From positions 1 through 58,775 of the forward strand of contig NZ_JAAMRF010000015.1 of assembly GCF_013522725.1 (NCBI RefSeq): a stretch of 58,775 nt of DNA, read 5' to 3'. Positions 9,024 through 18,507 of the stretch are shown here, piece after piece (the first letter of the stretch is position 1; every line of letters starts with the position of its first letter). Made by a program: the position numbers and the translations under genes. The DNA comes from Stutzerimonas azotifigens (GTDB taxonomy: Bacteria; Pseudomonadota; Gammaproteobacteria; Pseudomonadales; Pseudomonadaceae). The notes beneath the pieces were generated by a model that was not told the origin of the DNA, did no database searches, and saw only the letters and a program-made list of their open reading frames with translations.

Positions 9024-9641
9024 ATGCCCGTTACGTCCGCCGCCTACGCCGCTGCACGCTGGAAGGAGCTCGAGGATCAGAGCGATCTGGCGTGGAATCT
9101 CGATGCCATCACCGACCGCAACGAGGCGATCGCCTTTTTGCGGCGTTTCGAGAGCCGCCTGTGCGTCTATTCCAGTTATGTCGAGAAGCTCTACGGCACC
9201 TACAGTTTCGTAGTGCCCGACGAGAATCAGGGCGGCATCACCATCCTGCCGAGCGAACAAGCTTGGCAAGACACCTTCCACGATATTCCTGCCGACGCGG
9301 TGGAACCCACCGGTATCCAATTGATGCCTGGCGAGACGGTCGGAGGCGCTGGCCTTTTTCTGAAGATTCCCGGTGAGCATCGCCTCGCCCCGTCCCGCGA
9401 GATGCCCTTTCTCGACGGGCTCCGTCTGCTGATCCAGCGCTACCAGGTGCGCGATGAGCAGTTCCTGCCGGTCCTCATCAAGGGCGACCTGCGCGAATAC
9501 GAGTCGCGGGTGCCGTCACTGCATCTGCATCGGCTGAACCTCAAGCGCTTGCGCCGCTGCTCACAGGCGCAGATGGATACGCTCAGGGCCGCCATTGCCG
9601 ACCATTTGATCGGGCTGTTCCGCCAGGGCTGCAACGCCTGA
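9024..9641 (+). CDS. Conserved protein of unknown function, divergent from mksF
   Basis: A 205-residue soluble protein that I do not recognise. It has no signal peptide or membrane segment. An N-terminal helical part includes 'RFESRLCVYSSYVEKLYG'; a central beta-rich part 'SFVVPDENQGGITILPS' leads to 'VGGAGLFLKIPGEHRLAP'; a basic helical C-terminus has 'LNLKRLRRCSQAQMDTLRAAIADHL'. The start at 9024 was chosen because upstream in-frame sequence is shadow of the mksF leader. It shares a divergent promoter region with the mks operon, which makes a functional link possible but unproven. Confidence 0.75.
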   Translation: MPVTSAAYAAARWKELEDQSDLAWNLDAITDRNEAIAFLRRFESRLCVYSSYVEKLYGTYSFVVPDENQGGITILPSEQAWQDTFHDIPADAVEPTGIQLMPGETVGGAGLFLKIPGEHRLAPSREMPFLDGLRLLIQRYQVRDEQFLPVLIKGDLREYESRVPSLHLHRLNLKRLRRCSQAQMDTLRAAIADHLIGLFRQGCNA

Positions 9642-9790
9642 AGCCTATTACCGATCGGCACATTCGGCGCTGGCTAGGCTTTCGCCGCCAGCGGGTTTCC
9701 GGCGACAATTCGGGTCACTGCTGCACCGGCATCACGGCGACACGCCGCAGCTGATCCTGGCGTATCTGCGTCAGGCGAGAGGAGAGCATC

Positions 9791-11338
9791 ATGGGCCACA
9801 ACGACCGCGTCATCATTTTCGATACCACCCTGCGCGACGGCGAGCAGAGCCCCGGCGCGTCGATGACCGGTGAAGAGAAGCTGCGCATCGCCAAGGCCCT
9901 CGAGCGGCTGAAGGTGGATGTCATCGAGGCGGGCTTCGCGGTTGCGAGTCCCGGTGACTTCGCCGCGGTCAAGACGATCGCCGATGCTATCAAGGACAGC
10001 ACCGTGTGCAGTCTGTCGCGCGCGGTCGACGCCGATATCGAACGCGCCGCCGAGGCGCTGGCCGGGGCCAATTCCGGGCGCATACACACTTTCATCGCCA
10101 CCAGCCCCATCCACATGCAGTACAAACTGCGCATGCAGCCCGATGCGGTGGTCGAGCAGGCGGTGCGGGCGGTGAAGAAGGCGCGCAACCTGTGCAGCGA
10201 CGTCGAGTTCTCCTGCGAAGATGCCGGGCGCTCGGAGATAGACTTCCTTTGCCGTATCATCGAGGCGGCGATCGACGCCGGTGCGCGCACCATCAACATT
10301 CCCGATACGGTCGGCTATGCCGTGCCGCACGAGTACGGCGCCCTGATCGGTGAGCTGCTCGCGCGCATCGCCAACGCCGATAAGGCGGTGTTCTCGGTGC
10401 ATTGTCACAACGACCTCGGGCTTGCCGTCGCCAACTCGCTGGCTGCCGTGGTCGCGGGTGCGCGACAGGTCGAATGCACTCTAAACGGGTTGGGCGAGCG
10501 GGCCGGTAACGCCGCGCTGGAAGAGATCGTGATGGCGATCCGTACGCGTCAGGACCTGCTCGGCGTGCACACCGGCATCAAGACTGAGCAGATTCTCAGC
10601 GCGTCGCGTCTGGTCTCCGGCATCACCGGCTTTGCGGTGCAGCCGAACAAGGCCATCGTCGGCGCCAACGCCTTCGCCCATGAGTCCGGTATCCATCAGG
10701 ACGGCGTACTCAAGCACCGCGAAACCTACGAAATCATGTCCGCGCAGTCGGTCGGCTGGCACGCCAACAGGCTGTCACTGGGCAAGTTGTCCGGGCGCAA
10801 CGCCTTTCGCACCCGCCTCGATGAGTTGGGCATCTCCCTTGCCGGCGACGCGGAGCTCAATGCTGCCTTCGCGCGGTTCAAGGCGCTGGCCGACAAGAAG
10901 CATGAGGTCTTCGACGAGGACCTGCAGGCGCTGGTCTCCGATACGCTGGGGAACGATGCGCCCGAGCATTTCAATCTGATCAGCCTTGAGGTGACGAGCA
11001 AGACGGGCAGCGTGCCCAGGGTGCAGCTGATGCTGGGCGTGGCCGGTCAGGTGCGCAGGGCCATCGCGCAGGGTTCGGGGCCGGTGGATGCTGCCTTCAA
11101 GGCAATAGAGTCGATCGCCGCGTCGTCCGCGACGCTGCAGTTGTATTCGGTCAATGCCATAACCGAGGGCACCGACTCCCAGGGCGAGGTCACGGTACGG
11201 CTGGAGAAGGGCGGGCGCATCGTCAATGGCAACGGTGCGGACACCGACATCATCGTCGCCTCGGTCAAGGCCTACTTGAATGCGCTCAATCTCATGCAGG
11301 TCAACGCCAAGGCACATCCACAGGCGGCTGCGGTTTGA
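9791..11338 (+). CDS. leuA: 2-isopropylmalate synthase (LeuA)
   Basis: A 515-residue enzyme that condenses acetyl-CoA with 2-oxoisovalerate, the first step of leucine biosynthesis. The catalytic [13 protein letters not shown] stands at residues 10-22, and the metal-binding VHCHNDLG and [12 protein letters not shown] motifs follow. The C-terminal third is the leucine-binding regulatory domain. The length is that of the short, E. coli-type LeuA. A GGAGAG ribosome site lies just upstream. The stop overlaps the TTG start of the next gene. No obvious leucine attenuator is visible in the 149-base upstream gap. Confidence 0.96.
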   Translation: MGHNDRVIIFDTTLRDGEQSPGASMTGEEKLRIAKALERLKVDVIEAGFAVASPGDFAAVKTIADAIKDSTVCSLSRAVDADIERAAEALAGANSGRIHTFIATSPIHMQYKLRMQPDAVVEQAVRAVKKARNLCSDVEFSCEDAGRSEIDFLCRIIEAAIDAGARTINIPDTVGYAVPHEYGALIGELLARIANADKAVFSVHCHNDLGLAVANSLAAVVAGARQVECTLNGLGERAGNAALEEIVMAIRTRQDLLGVHTGIKTEQILSASRLVSGITGFAVQPNKAIVGANAFAHESGIHQDGVLKHRETYEIMSAQSVGWHANRLSLGKLSGRNAFRTRLDELGISLAGDAELNAAFARFKALADKKHEVFDEDLQALVSDTLGNDAPEHFNLISLEVTSKTGSVPRVQLMLGVAGQVRRAIAQGSGPVDAAFKAIESIAASSATLQLYSVNAITEGTDSQGEVTVRLEKGGRIVNGNGADTDIIVASVKAYLNALNLMQVNAKAHPQAAAV

Positions 11339-12108
11339 TCGCCGAAGCGCGGCGCCGCGCCTTTCTCGATGCGATGCAGGTGGATAGCTGGCTACCACGG
11401 GTGGAGCTGCCATTTGCCGCGCCTTCGCGTCCATATTTGTTGCAGGCCGAGCCTGAGCCCGAGCTGACGTTGTCGACGCCGGAACCTGAGGTCGACCCGC
11501 AGCCAGCATCACCGCCTCAGAAAAGGGTCGAGATGCCGCGCCCGCGCGTCTCGCTGCCGGAGCCGAAGCCCGCAGTGGTCGACGACGCGATACCGGTAAC
11601 CAGCGAGCCTGCGCCGGTTGCCCCGCCGCCGCGCTTTGCGCTGCAACTGCTGCGCGCCGGCAGTTGTCTCTTGCTGGTCGAGTTGCCCACTGGCGAGCCC
11701 TTTGCCAGCCGCGACCCGGCCTATCTGCTGCTCAAGGATTTGCTGCGTGCAGCCGGGCTGCCAGACAGCCCCACCCAGGTCGGTGACGGCGAGCCGATCC
11801 GCTGGCCGCTGCTGCACGGCGGCAACCTCGACCAGGGCGCCCAGGCCGCACGTGACTACGTTCAGGGCGTGGTCGCGGTGGAGCTCGAAGAGGCCCGCTG
11901 TGCCTGCCTTTGGCTGGTCGGCCTGCCTGCGCTGCGTTTCGCTGGCGAAGTCGAGGCGGATGCCTGCAATCGTGAGCTGAATGTCGAGGGCATCGGCGCC
12001 GCGTTCGCCATGCCGGGCCTCGAACAGATGATGGAAGAACCCGAGCGCAAGGCGGAGTTGTGGAAGGCGTTGCGCCGCAGCAAGGCCCGTTGGAACGAGC
12101 AGACATGA
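11335..12108 (+). CDS. Conserved proline-rich protein of unknown function upstream of rimI
   Basis: A 257-residue protein. Residues 1-40 form a short N-terminal segment, about 40-100 is a proline- and glutamate-rich linker ([13 protein letters not shown] and similar), and 100-257 is a compact domain containing '[41 protein letters not shown]'. I know it as a conserved neighbour of rimI in Pseudomonas but cannot assign a function. The TTG start at 11335 overlaps the leuA stop, and an ATG at 11374 is the alternative. Its own stop overlaps the rimI start (ATGA), so translational coupling with rimI is likely. Confidence 0.78.
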   Translation: MIAEARRRAFLDAMQVDSWLPRVELPFAAPSRPYLLQAEPEPELTLSTPEPEVDPQPASPPQKRVEMPRPRVSLPEPKPAVVDDAIPVTSEPAPVAPPPRFALQLLRAGSCLLLVELPTGEPFASRDPAYLLLKDLLRAAGLPDSPTQVGDGEPIRWPLLHGGNLDQGAQAARDYVQGVVAVELEEARCACLWLVGLPALRFAGEVEADACNRELNVEGIGAAFAMPGLEQMMEEPERKAELWKALRRSKARWNEQT

Positions 12109-12557
12109 GCGATGCGGTAAGTTTCCGCCGGATGACCGAGGCGGATATCGATGAAGTACTGAAGATCGAGTTCGCGGCGTTCAGCCATCCCTGGACCCGC
12201 GGCATATTTACCGACAGCCTCAGCTCCTACGAATGCTGGGTGATGTTCGAGGGGCAACAGCAGGTCGGCCACGGCGTGATCAACGTAATCCTCGACGAAG
12301 CGCATCTGCTCAACATCACGGTCAAGCCGCAAAGCCAGGGGCGTGGGCTGGGGCTTCGCCTTCTCGAACACCTGATGTTGCGTGCTCGGGAGTGCGAGGC
12401 CCGCGAGTGCTTTCTCGAGGTGCGTGCCAGCAACCTGCCGGCCTACCGGCTCTACGAGCGCTACGGATTCAACGAGATCGGCCGGCGGCGCGGTTATTAC
12501 CCGGCCGCCGGCGGGCGCGAAGATGCGCTGGTGATGGCCTGCACGCTGCTGGATTGA
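12105..12557 (+). CDS. rimI: RimI, ribosomal protein S18 alanine N-acetyltransferase
   Basis: A 150-residue GNAT-family acetyltransferase that acetylates the N-terminal alanine of ribosomal protein S18. The acetyl-CoA-binding signature is at 'VKPQSQGRGLGLRLLEHL' (Q/RxxGxG/A), followed by 'LEVRASNLPAYRLYERYGF', typical of RimI. The ATG at 12105 overlaps the previous stop. The stop directly abuts the stop of the converging acidic protein gene, with no gap. Confidence 0.92.
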   Translation: MSDAVSFRRMTEADIDEVLKIEFAAFSHPWTRGIFTDSLSSYECWVMFEGQQQVGHGVINVILDEAHLLNITVKPQSQGRGLGLRLLEHLMLRARECEARECFLEVRASNLPAYRLYERYGFNEIGRRRGYYPAAGGREDALVMACTLLD

Positions 12558-13097
12558 TCAGCGTCCCGGTGCCTTGTCGCGCCCCGAGTCGAGGGGCGCG
12601 TCGCCTTCGAGTTCTTCGTCCGAGAGCACGTCCTCGTCGTTGCTGAGTACCGCGTTGCCCTCGCTGACGCCAGTGTCCTCGTCGCCGTCGGCCGGCCCAT
12701 CCCAGGGCTTGCCGTCCAGAGGGTGACGGCGTCCTTCTTCGGCCTCATCGAGCCCGGTGTCGGCGCCAATGCTGTGCTCGCTGACCACGGAAAGGTCCTG
12801 GTCGGTGGGAAGCCCGTGGCCTTTCTCGTTCGGCGAGCGCGAGCCGTCGTCGGGGATCTGGGTTTCAGGCGACAGGTCATCCATCGTCGTCTCGCCGGAC
12901 GGCACCTCACCGACAGTCATCCCGGCTTCGGCCTCACGCTCGGGCGGAAAGGTGTTCTCGACCTCCTGGGCAGGTACTTCATCACCGATGCGCCCGACCC
13001 GGTCGTCCTTGCGCTGGTCGAAGTCAAGCAGCTCCATCGAGCCCATGCGATCTTCGGTATCATCGATTTCGGTAGGCGTGTAGGGTTTGTCGTTCAT
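12558..13097 (-). CDS. Highly acidic hypothetical protein
   Basis: A 179-residue protein very rich in Asp, Glu, Gly and Ser, with almost no hydrophobic stretches, so it is probably intrinsically disordered. It has no signal peptide, cysteine or recognisable motif. Basic residues are scattered, as in 'FDQRKDDRVGRIGDEV'. I recall a similar small acidic gene next to rimI in P. aeruginosa but no established function. An AGGA-type ribosome site lies upstream on the minus strand. It converges exactly on the rimI stop, so no space remains for a terminator. Confidence 0.75.
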   Translation of the reverse strand: MNDKPYTPTEIDDTEDRMGSMELLDFDQRKDDRVGRIGDEVPAQEVENTFPPEREAEAGMTVGEVPSGETTMDDLSPETQIPDDGSRSPNEKGHGLPTDQDLSVVSEHSIGADTGLDEAEEGRRHPLDGKPWDGPADGDEDTGVSEGNAVLSNDEDVLSDEELEGDAPLDSGRDKAPGR

Positions 13098-13251
13098 GGA
13101 ATCCTCCTGCTGGAAACAGTGGTCTTGCAGGTGTGACCCGAGCAGCCAGCGAAAGATTCAGGCGATGCGACGGCGAGCCGGACAAGTACGTCAGCGTCGC
13201 CGGCTGTGCAAAAAAGGCGAACCACCGGAGCCGATCGGCAGTCTGAAAGGC

Positions 13252-14043
13252 ATGACTACTCAACAGGATTCATCCCCGCTGGATCTCCGGCACTGCGCTT
13301 TCTTCTTCGATGTCGACGGAACGCTGGCCGAAATTCAGCCCCGTCCGGAACAAGTGTTCATCCCACCTGTGACTCTGCGCTCGATCGAGCAATTGCAGAC
13401 CCTTGGTGTGCCGGTGGCGGTCGTCTCCGGTCGCCGTATCGAAGAACTCGACCGTCTGCTCTCACCGTTGCGTCTGCCCGCTGCCGGCGTTCACGGCGCA
13501 GAACGTCGCGGCATTGATGGCACGCTTCATCATCTGGCCCTGGATGCCCAGGCCTTGCAGCGCATCGAGCAGGAGCTGACTACGGCCTGTGACAGATACC
13601 CCGGCCTGCGCCTGGAAAACAAAGGCGTCGCCTTTGCCCTGCACTATCGCCAGGCGCCCGAACTCGAGCCGCAGGTGCGCGAACTGGCCGAGGATTTTGC
13701 CCAGCGCTATGCCGACGTGCTGAGCCTGCAGCCGGGGAAGTGCGTGTTCGAACTCAAACCCAAGGGTGCGAGCAAGGGCGAAGTCATCCGCGACATGATG
13801 CGCGAAGCGCCGTTCAACGGGCGTGTGCCGGTCTTCGTTGGCGACGATCTCACCGACGAGGCCGGTTTTGCCGTGGTCGATGAGCTGGGGGGCTATACAT
13901 ACAAAGTGGGCACTGGCGAAACGCTAGCCAGGCAGCGGTTCGATTCCGTCGCTGCCGTCAGCCTCTGGTTGAACGAGTTGCTGAGCGCTGCCGAAGCGCC
14001 GGGTGCCGTTTCTACGAAAAATAAGAGTGAAGGACAGTCATGA
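13252..14043 (+). CDS. otsB: Trehalose-6-phosphate phosphatase (OtsB)
   Basis: A 263-residue HAD-superfamily phosphatase that removes phosphate from trehalose 6-phosphate to give trehalose, an osmo- and desiccation protectant. The nucleophile motif DVDGTL is at residues 20-25; 'AVVSGRRIEEL' is motif II; 'PKGASKGEV' supplies the lysine; 'VGDDLTDEAGF' holds the metal-binding aspartates. The frame is open upstream, but the ATG at 13252 gives the expected length. It overlaps otsA by 4 bases (ATGA). The 154-base gap to the divergent acidic protein gene holds the promoter. Confidence 0.95.
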   Translation: MTTQQDSSPLDLRHCAFFFDVDGTLAEIQPRPEQVFIPPVTLRSIEQLQTLGVPVAVVSGRRIEELDRLLSPLRLPAAGVHGAERRGIDGTLHHLALDAQALQRIEQELTTACDRYPGLRLENKGVAFALHYRQAPELEPQVRELAEDFAQRYADVLSLQPGKCVFELKPKGASKGEVIRDMMREAPFNGRVPVFVGDDLTDEAGFAVVDELGGYTYKVGTGETLARQRFDSVAAVSLWLNELLSAAEAPGAVSTKNKSEGQS

Positions 14044-15446
14044 GCCGTTTAGTCGTGGTTTCCAATCGAGTCGCGCCCATTCGCGAAGGCAAGCCGGCGG
14101 CTGGCGGTCTGGCCGTAGGCGTATACGAAGCCTTGCGCCAATCTGGCGGGATCTGGTTCGGCTGGAGCGGTGAGGTCTCTGCCAACCCGCAGACCCATAG
14201 CGAGGTGGTAGGCAACATCAATTACGTCACTCTCGGTCTCAACAAGCGCGATTACGATCAGTACTACCGGGGGTTTTCCAACGCGACGCTCTGGCCGATC
14301 TTCCATTACCGCATCGATCTGGCCCGATACAGTCGTGAAGAGTACGACGGCTATCGCCGCGTCAACGTGATGCTGGCCGAAAAGCTCAAGCCGCTGCTCA
14401 AGCCTGACGACATCATCTGGATCCACGACTATCATCTGATCCCGTTCGCGGAGGCCTGCCGGATGCTCGGCATTCGCAACCGCATCGGCTTCTTCCTGCA
14501 TATCCCGTTTCCAGCGCCGGAAATTCTCACCGCCATCCCGCCGCACAACGAACTGCTCAAGACGTTGTGCTACTACGACCTGATCGGCTTCCAGACTGAA
14601 ACCGACCGGCTGGCGTTTCAGGACTACATCGTGCGCGAGGTTCGTGGCCTGGTCGAATCCGACGGCAGCCTGACCGCCTACGGGCAGAACTTTCGCGCCG
14701 GCGTCTACCCGATCGGCGTGGTGCCCGACGAGATCGCCAAGGTAGCCGAATCCTATAAAGGTCGCCGACATCCGGTGGGCCGCAATACCGAAGGCGGTCC
14801 ACGCAAGACCATCATCAGTGTCGACCGGCTGGATTATTCCAAGGGGCTGCTCGAGCGCTTTCTGGCTTACGAGGAGTTTCTCGATCGTTTCCCCGAGCAC
14901 CGGCGTAACGTCGAGTTCATCCAGATCGCACCGACGTCGCGTTCGGACGTCAAAACCTATCAGCGCATCCGCGAGCAGCTGGAAAGCGAGGCCGGGCACC
15001 TGAACGGCCGCCTTTCGGACCTCGACTGGACGCCCTTGCATTATCTCAACAAGAGCCATGATCGGCGGGTGCTGATGGGCTTGTTCCGAGCGGCCAACAT
15101 CGGATTCGTCACGCCGTTGCGAGATGGGATGAACCTGGTCGCCAAGGAATACGTCGCCGCGCAGAACCCTGCCGACCCCGGCGTGCTGGTGCTGTCGCGC
15201 TTTGCCGGCGCCGCGCGCGAGCTGACCTCGGCGCTGATCATCAACCCCTACGACCGCATCGGCATGGCCGAAGCGCTGGACCGCGCACTTCGCATGCCGC
15301 TCGAGGAACGCAAGGACCGCTACGAGCACATGATGCGGGCGATCCGTGCCGCCGATCTGGACGCCTGGCGCGATAACTTCCTGCGTGATCTGCGCTCGTT
15401 CGTATCGCGCCCCAAGGACCTCAGCGCGCAGGCATACGCGTCATAA
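14040..15446 (+). CDS. otsA: Trehalose-6-phosphate synthase (OtsA)
   Basis: A 468-residue GT20 retaining glycosyltransferase that makes trehalose 6-phosphate from UDP-glucose and glucose 6-phosphate. The N-terminus 'SRLVVVSNRVAP' and the internal 'IWIHDYHLIPFA', 'GFFLHIPFPAPEI', 'SVDRLDYSKGL' and 'PLRDGMNLVAKEYVA' motifs are diagnostic. The length matches E. coli OtsA. It forms a two-gene operon with otsB. Against my memory of P. aeruginosa, otsBA lies between the acidic protein gene and carbonic anhydrase where no such pair is expected, so it may be a lineage-specific insertion. Confidence 0.96.
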   Translation: MSRLVVVSNRVAPIREGKPAAGGLAVGVYEALRQSGGIWFGWSGEVSANPQTHSEVVGNINYVTLGLNKRDYDQYYRGFSNATLWPIFHYRIDLARYSREEYDGYRRVNVMLAEKLKPLLKPDDIIWIHDYHLIPFAEACRMLGIRNRIGFFLHIPFPAPEILTAIPPHNELLKTLCYYDLIGFQTETDRLAFQDYIVREVRGLVESDGSLTAYGQNFRAGVYPIGVVPDEIAKVAESYKGRRHPVGRNTEGGPRKTIISVDRLDYSKGLLERFLAYEEFLDRFPEHRRNVEFIQIAPTSRSDVKTYQRIREQLESEAGHLNGRLSDLDWTPLHYLNKSHDRRVLMGLFRAANIGFVTPLRDGMNLVAKEYVAAQNPADPGVLVLSRFAGAARELTSALIINPYDRIGMAEALDRALRMPLEERKDRYEHMMRAIRAADLDAWRDNFLRDLRSFVSRPKDLSAQAYAS

Positions 15447-15529
15447 GGGGGTGTGACCCCGTTCTCGACAGGCTTGTCAAAGGCGGGATCGATTCGTAAG
15501 GTGCGTGTCGGCTGTCAGAGGGGCAAATG

Positions 15530-16174
15530 ATGAGCGATCTGGATTCGCTGTTCGAGAACAACAAGCGCTGGGCTGAAGCGATCAAGGAAGAAGATCCCGG
15601 ATTCTTCGCCAAGCTGGCCAAGCAGCAGACACCCGAATACCTGTGGATTGGCTGCTCCGATGCGCGGGTGCCGGCCAACGAGATCGTCGGGCTGCTCCCG
15701 GGCGATCTGTTCGTGCACCGCAACGTCGCCAACGTCGTGCTGCATACCGACCTGAATTGCTTGTCGGTCATCCAGTTCGCCGTCGACGTGCTCAAGGTCA
15801 AGCACATCCTGGTAACCGGCCACTACGGCTGCGGTGGCGTTCGTGCCTCGATGCGCGACGGCCAGCTGGGCCTCATCGACGGTTGGCTGCGTACCATCCG
15901 CGACCTGTATTACGAGCACCGTGAGCATATCTCCAGCCTGCCGACCGAGGAGGAGCAGGTGGACCGGATGTGCGAACTCAACGTGATCCAGCAGGTAGCC
16001 AACGTCAGCCACACCAGCATCGTCCAGAATGCCTGGCATCGCGGGCAGTCCTTGCAGGTGCATGGCTGCATCTACGGGATCAAGGACGGCCTCTGGAAGA
16101 ACCTCAACGTCACCGTCAGCGGTCCCGAGCAACTGCCGCCGCAATATCGCCTGCGCCCACTCGGCCAAGCCTGA
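15530..16174 (+). CDS. can: Beta-class carbonic anhydrase
   Basis: A 214-residue zinc enzyme that interconverts CO2 and bicarbonate. Starting at the second of two adjacent ATGs (15530), the zinc ligands fall at C42 with D44 and R46 ('CSDARVPANEI') and at H98/C101 ('GHYGCGGVRA'), the same numbering as E. coli Can. 'HRNVAN' is also conserved. The ATG at 15527 would add one Met. GAGGGG precedes it as a ribosome site. The EamA transporter follows only 2 bases after the stop. Confidence 0.95.
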   Translation: MSDLDSLFENNKRWAEAIKEEDPGFFAKLAKQQTPEYLWIGCSDARVPANEIVGLLPGDLFVHRNVANVVLHTDLNCLSVIQFAVDVLKVKHILVTGHYGCGGVRASMRDGQLGLIDGWLRTIRDLYYEHREHISSLPTEEEQVDRMCELNVIQQVANVSHTSIVQNAWHRGQSLQVHGCIYGIKDGLWKNLNVTVSGPEQLPPQYRLRPLGQA

Positions 16175-16176
16175 CC

Positions 16177-17076
16177 GTGCCGTCGCGCCTGGTTCTCGCC
16201 TACTGCGGCTTGCTCGTCGCGTGTCTATGCTGGGGTGGCAATGCCCTGGTCGCTCGGGCGTTCTACCAGGACATTCCGCCGCTGAGCCTGTCGTTCTGGC
16301 GCTGGGTCACGGCGCTGGTGCTCCTGCTGCCTTTCGTCGTGCAACCTATGTGGCAGCACCGCATTGCGCTCAGCCGTGCCGGCTGGCGCCTCTCGGTACT
16401 CGCCGCACTCGGTATCAGCAGCTACAACTCGTTGCTCTATACCGCTGCCCAGAGCACGGCGGCCATCAACCTCACCCTGGTCAATACCTGCCTGCCGCTG
16501 GCGACCTTCATCGGCGGCGGCCTGCTGTTCGGCGAGTGGCCCGAGCGGCGCAGCTGGATCGGGCTTGGCGTGGCGGCAGCCGGGCTGGTCGCCCTGATCA
16601 GCCGCGGCAGCTTGGCCAACCTTGCCGGCCTGGCGTTCAACCCGGGCGATCTGGTGATGTTGCTGGCAGTGGTGGTCTGGGCGCTTTATACGCTGCTGAT
16701 CCGCCGCTGGACGCCGGCGCTCGGCCTGCCGCCGCTGGTGCTGCTGGGCACGCTGGTGTTGCTCGGCGTGCCGATGATCCTGCCGTTCTACCTGTGGGAG
16801 CTGTCGCGCGTGGGCGGCTTTGCGGTAACGGCCAGCAACCTCGGGGCGGTTGCCTATACGGCGGTATGCGCTTCATTGGTGGCATATCTGGCCTGGAACC
16901 ATGGCGTGCGGGTGGTCGGCGCCGCGAAGGCGGCGATTACCAGCTATTCGATGCCGCTGTTCACGGCACTGCTCGGCTGGCTGGTGCTCGGCGAAACGCT
17001 GCAGTTCTTCCATTGGGTGGGCGGGGCGATGATCTTCGCCGGTCTTCTGCTGGCAACGCGCCCGGCTTTTCGTTGA
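16177..17076 (+). CDS. EamA/DMT-family transporter
   Basis: A 299-residue integral membrane protein with ten hydrophobic helices in two EamA repeats, the drug/metabolite transporter architecture. Visible signatures are 'CWGGNALVAR' early in helix 1, 'NTCLPLATFIGGGLLFGEWPERRSWIGLGVAAAGL' at the end of the first repeat and 'SYSMPLFTALLGWLVLGETLQFFHWVGGAMIFAGLLL' in the second. The substrate cannot be told from sequence. The start is GTG at 16177, two bases after the can stop, so it is probably co-transcribed with carbonic anhydrase. Confidence 0.88.
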   Translation: MPSRLVLAYCGLLVACLCWGGNALVARAFYQDIPPLSLSFWRWVTALVLLLPFVVQPMWQHRIALSRAGWRLSVLAALGISSYNSLLYTAAQSTAAINLTLVNTCLPLATFIGGGLLFGEWPERRSWIGLGVAAAGLVALISRGSLANLAGLAFNPGDLVMLLAVVVWALYTLLIRRWTPALGLPPLVLLGTLVLLGVPMILPFYLWELSRVGGFAVTASNLGAVAYTAVCASLVAYLAWNHGVRVVGAAKAAITSYSMPLFTALLGWLVLGETLQFFHWVGGAMIFAGLLLATRPAFR

Positions 17077-17221
17077 CCCGTTGGGCCCTCTGATGAGCGC
17101 GGTTCTGGCAAGGCGGGGCATCACATTCGTGTGATTACAGACGCGATAGTTGCCGATGGCGTCCCGAAGCGTACACTGCGCCAGCAAAGCGCTACGCTGT
17201 CCGCCACGCCCAGGAGCTGTC

Positions 17222-18139
17222 GTGAAACTCCGTCATTCAATTCTCTGCCTGCTGTTTTCTTCCCTTGCACTCGGCGCGGCCAGCGCAGCTGCAACGACCA
17301 GCCGAACGTCCACCGCTGTCCAGGAACTGGCCGCCGGCAGCGCCATGCTGGTGGATCTGGAAACCGGCAAGGAGCTCTATTCGAGTAATCCCGATGCGGT
17401 CGCGCCGATCGCATCGGTGACCAAACTGATGACCGCCATGGTGACCCTCGACGCCAACCTGCCGCTGGACGAACGTCTGCCGATCGTGATCAGCGATGTC
17501 GCCGAAATGCGCGGCGTCTATTCGCGGGTGCGCCTGGGCAGCGTCATCAGTCGCCGTGACATGCTGTCGCTTGCACTGATGTCCTCGGAGAACCGCGCGG
17601 CGGCCAGTCTCGCCCACCATTATCCCGGCGGGGTGCCCGGCTTCATCAAGGCGATGAACGCCAAGGCGCATGCGCTCGGCATGAGTCATAGCCACTTCGT
17701 TGAGCCGACCGGCTTATCCGCGGGCAATGTCTCGACTGCGCGCGATCTGGTGCGTCTGCTTCAGGCGGCCGGCAAGTACCCTCTGATCAGCCAGCTTAGC
17801 GCCACGCCCGAGCGGACCGTCGCCTTCACCAAGCCGAACTACACGCTGGGCTTCCGCAACACCAACAGCCTGGTGCGCAAGCCGGACTGGAAGATCGAGG
17901 TGACCAAAACAGGATTCACCAATGATGCTGGCCACTGCCTGGTCATGCGCACGGTGATGAACCGCCGTCCGGTCGCCTTCGTGGTGCTCGACGCCTTTGG
18001 CAAATACACCCACATCGCCGATGCCAGCCGCCTGCGCACCTGGTTGGAAACCGGGCGGATCACTCCGGTTCCGGCTGCCGCGCTGGCCTACAAGCAGCAA
18101 CGCAGCCCCGCAGTGCGTCAATTGCACGCCGTGCAGTGA
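17222..18139 (+). CDS. pbpG: D-alanyl-D-alanine endopeptidase (penicillin-binding protein 7)
   Basis: A 305-residue periplasmic serine peptidase (S11 family) that cleaves D-Ala-meso-DAP cross-links in peptidoglycan. A signal peptide covers residues 1-24. The three active-site motifs are present: SVTK at 65-68, SEN at 122-124 and KTG at 229-231. It starts with GTG at 17222, chosen because AGGAG (17212-17216) precedes it at good spacing and the signal peptide begins there; the frame is open further up. The length fits E. coli PbpG (about 310), without the C-terminal anchor of PBP5/6. Confidence 0.93.
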   Translation: MKLRHSILCLLFSSLALGAASAAATTSRTSTAVQELAAGSAMLVDLETGKELYSSNPDAVAPIASVTKLMTAMVTLDANLPLDERLPIVISDVAEMRGVYSRVRLGSVISRRDMLSLALMSSENRAAASLAHHYPGGVPGFIKAMNAKAHALGMSHSHFVEPTGLSAGNVSTARDLVRLLQAAGKYPLISQLSATPERTVAFTKPNYTLGFRNTNSLVRKPDWKIEVTKTGFTNDAGHCLVMRTVMNRRPVAFVVLDAFGKYTHIADASRLRTWLETGRITPVPAAALAYKQQRSPAVRQLHAVQ

Positions 18140-18507
18140 TGCGCGTCCTGGAGGCTGCCAGCAAGGTTAGTCTCCAGCCGCTTCGTAACATCATGAATAT
18201 ATTTCGCTTTCCCTTTCCTTGAATCATCCTCGCGTCATGTCTTGCTGACATCACGATCGCTTCTAGGCGCGCGTCGCTCGCCGACGAACGGTCTATTGCA
18301 GTCCCAAGAAAAAAGACCTCTTCACATTTTTCGCCCGGCGGGTTGTGTCATTCCAGCTGCATTGAAAGAATGCCTCTACGTGTTCGAGGCGGTCTAGATC
18401 AGCTATTACAGCCCTGAAGACCTTTTCCGGTGTGTGCCTCTGAACCGTTGTTCGATGTGGTTGGCCGTGTTCGGGCCGACCGGTCTCGCATTTCAAACGG
18501 GGGCGAT
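18140..18507. other. Intergenic region upstream of the orphan glycosyltransferase
   Basis: A 368-base gap without a credible gene. Its first half is AT-richer than the surroundings (pyrimidine tract near 18206-18220, A-run near 18306-18313). GGGGG just before the ATG at 18508 is the likely ribosome site. I see no clear terminator after pbpG and no strong sigma-70 box. Confidence 0.5.
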
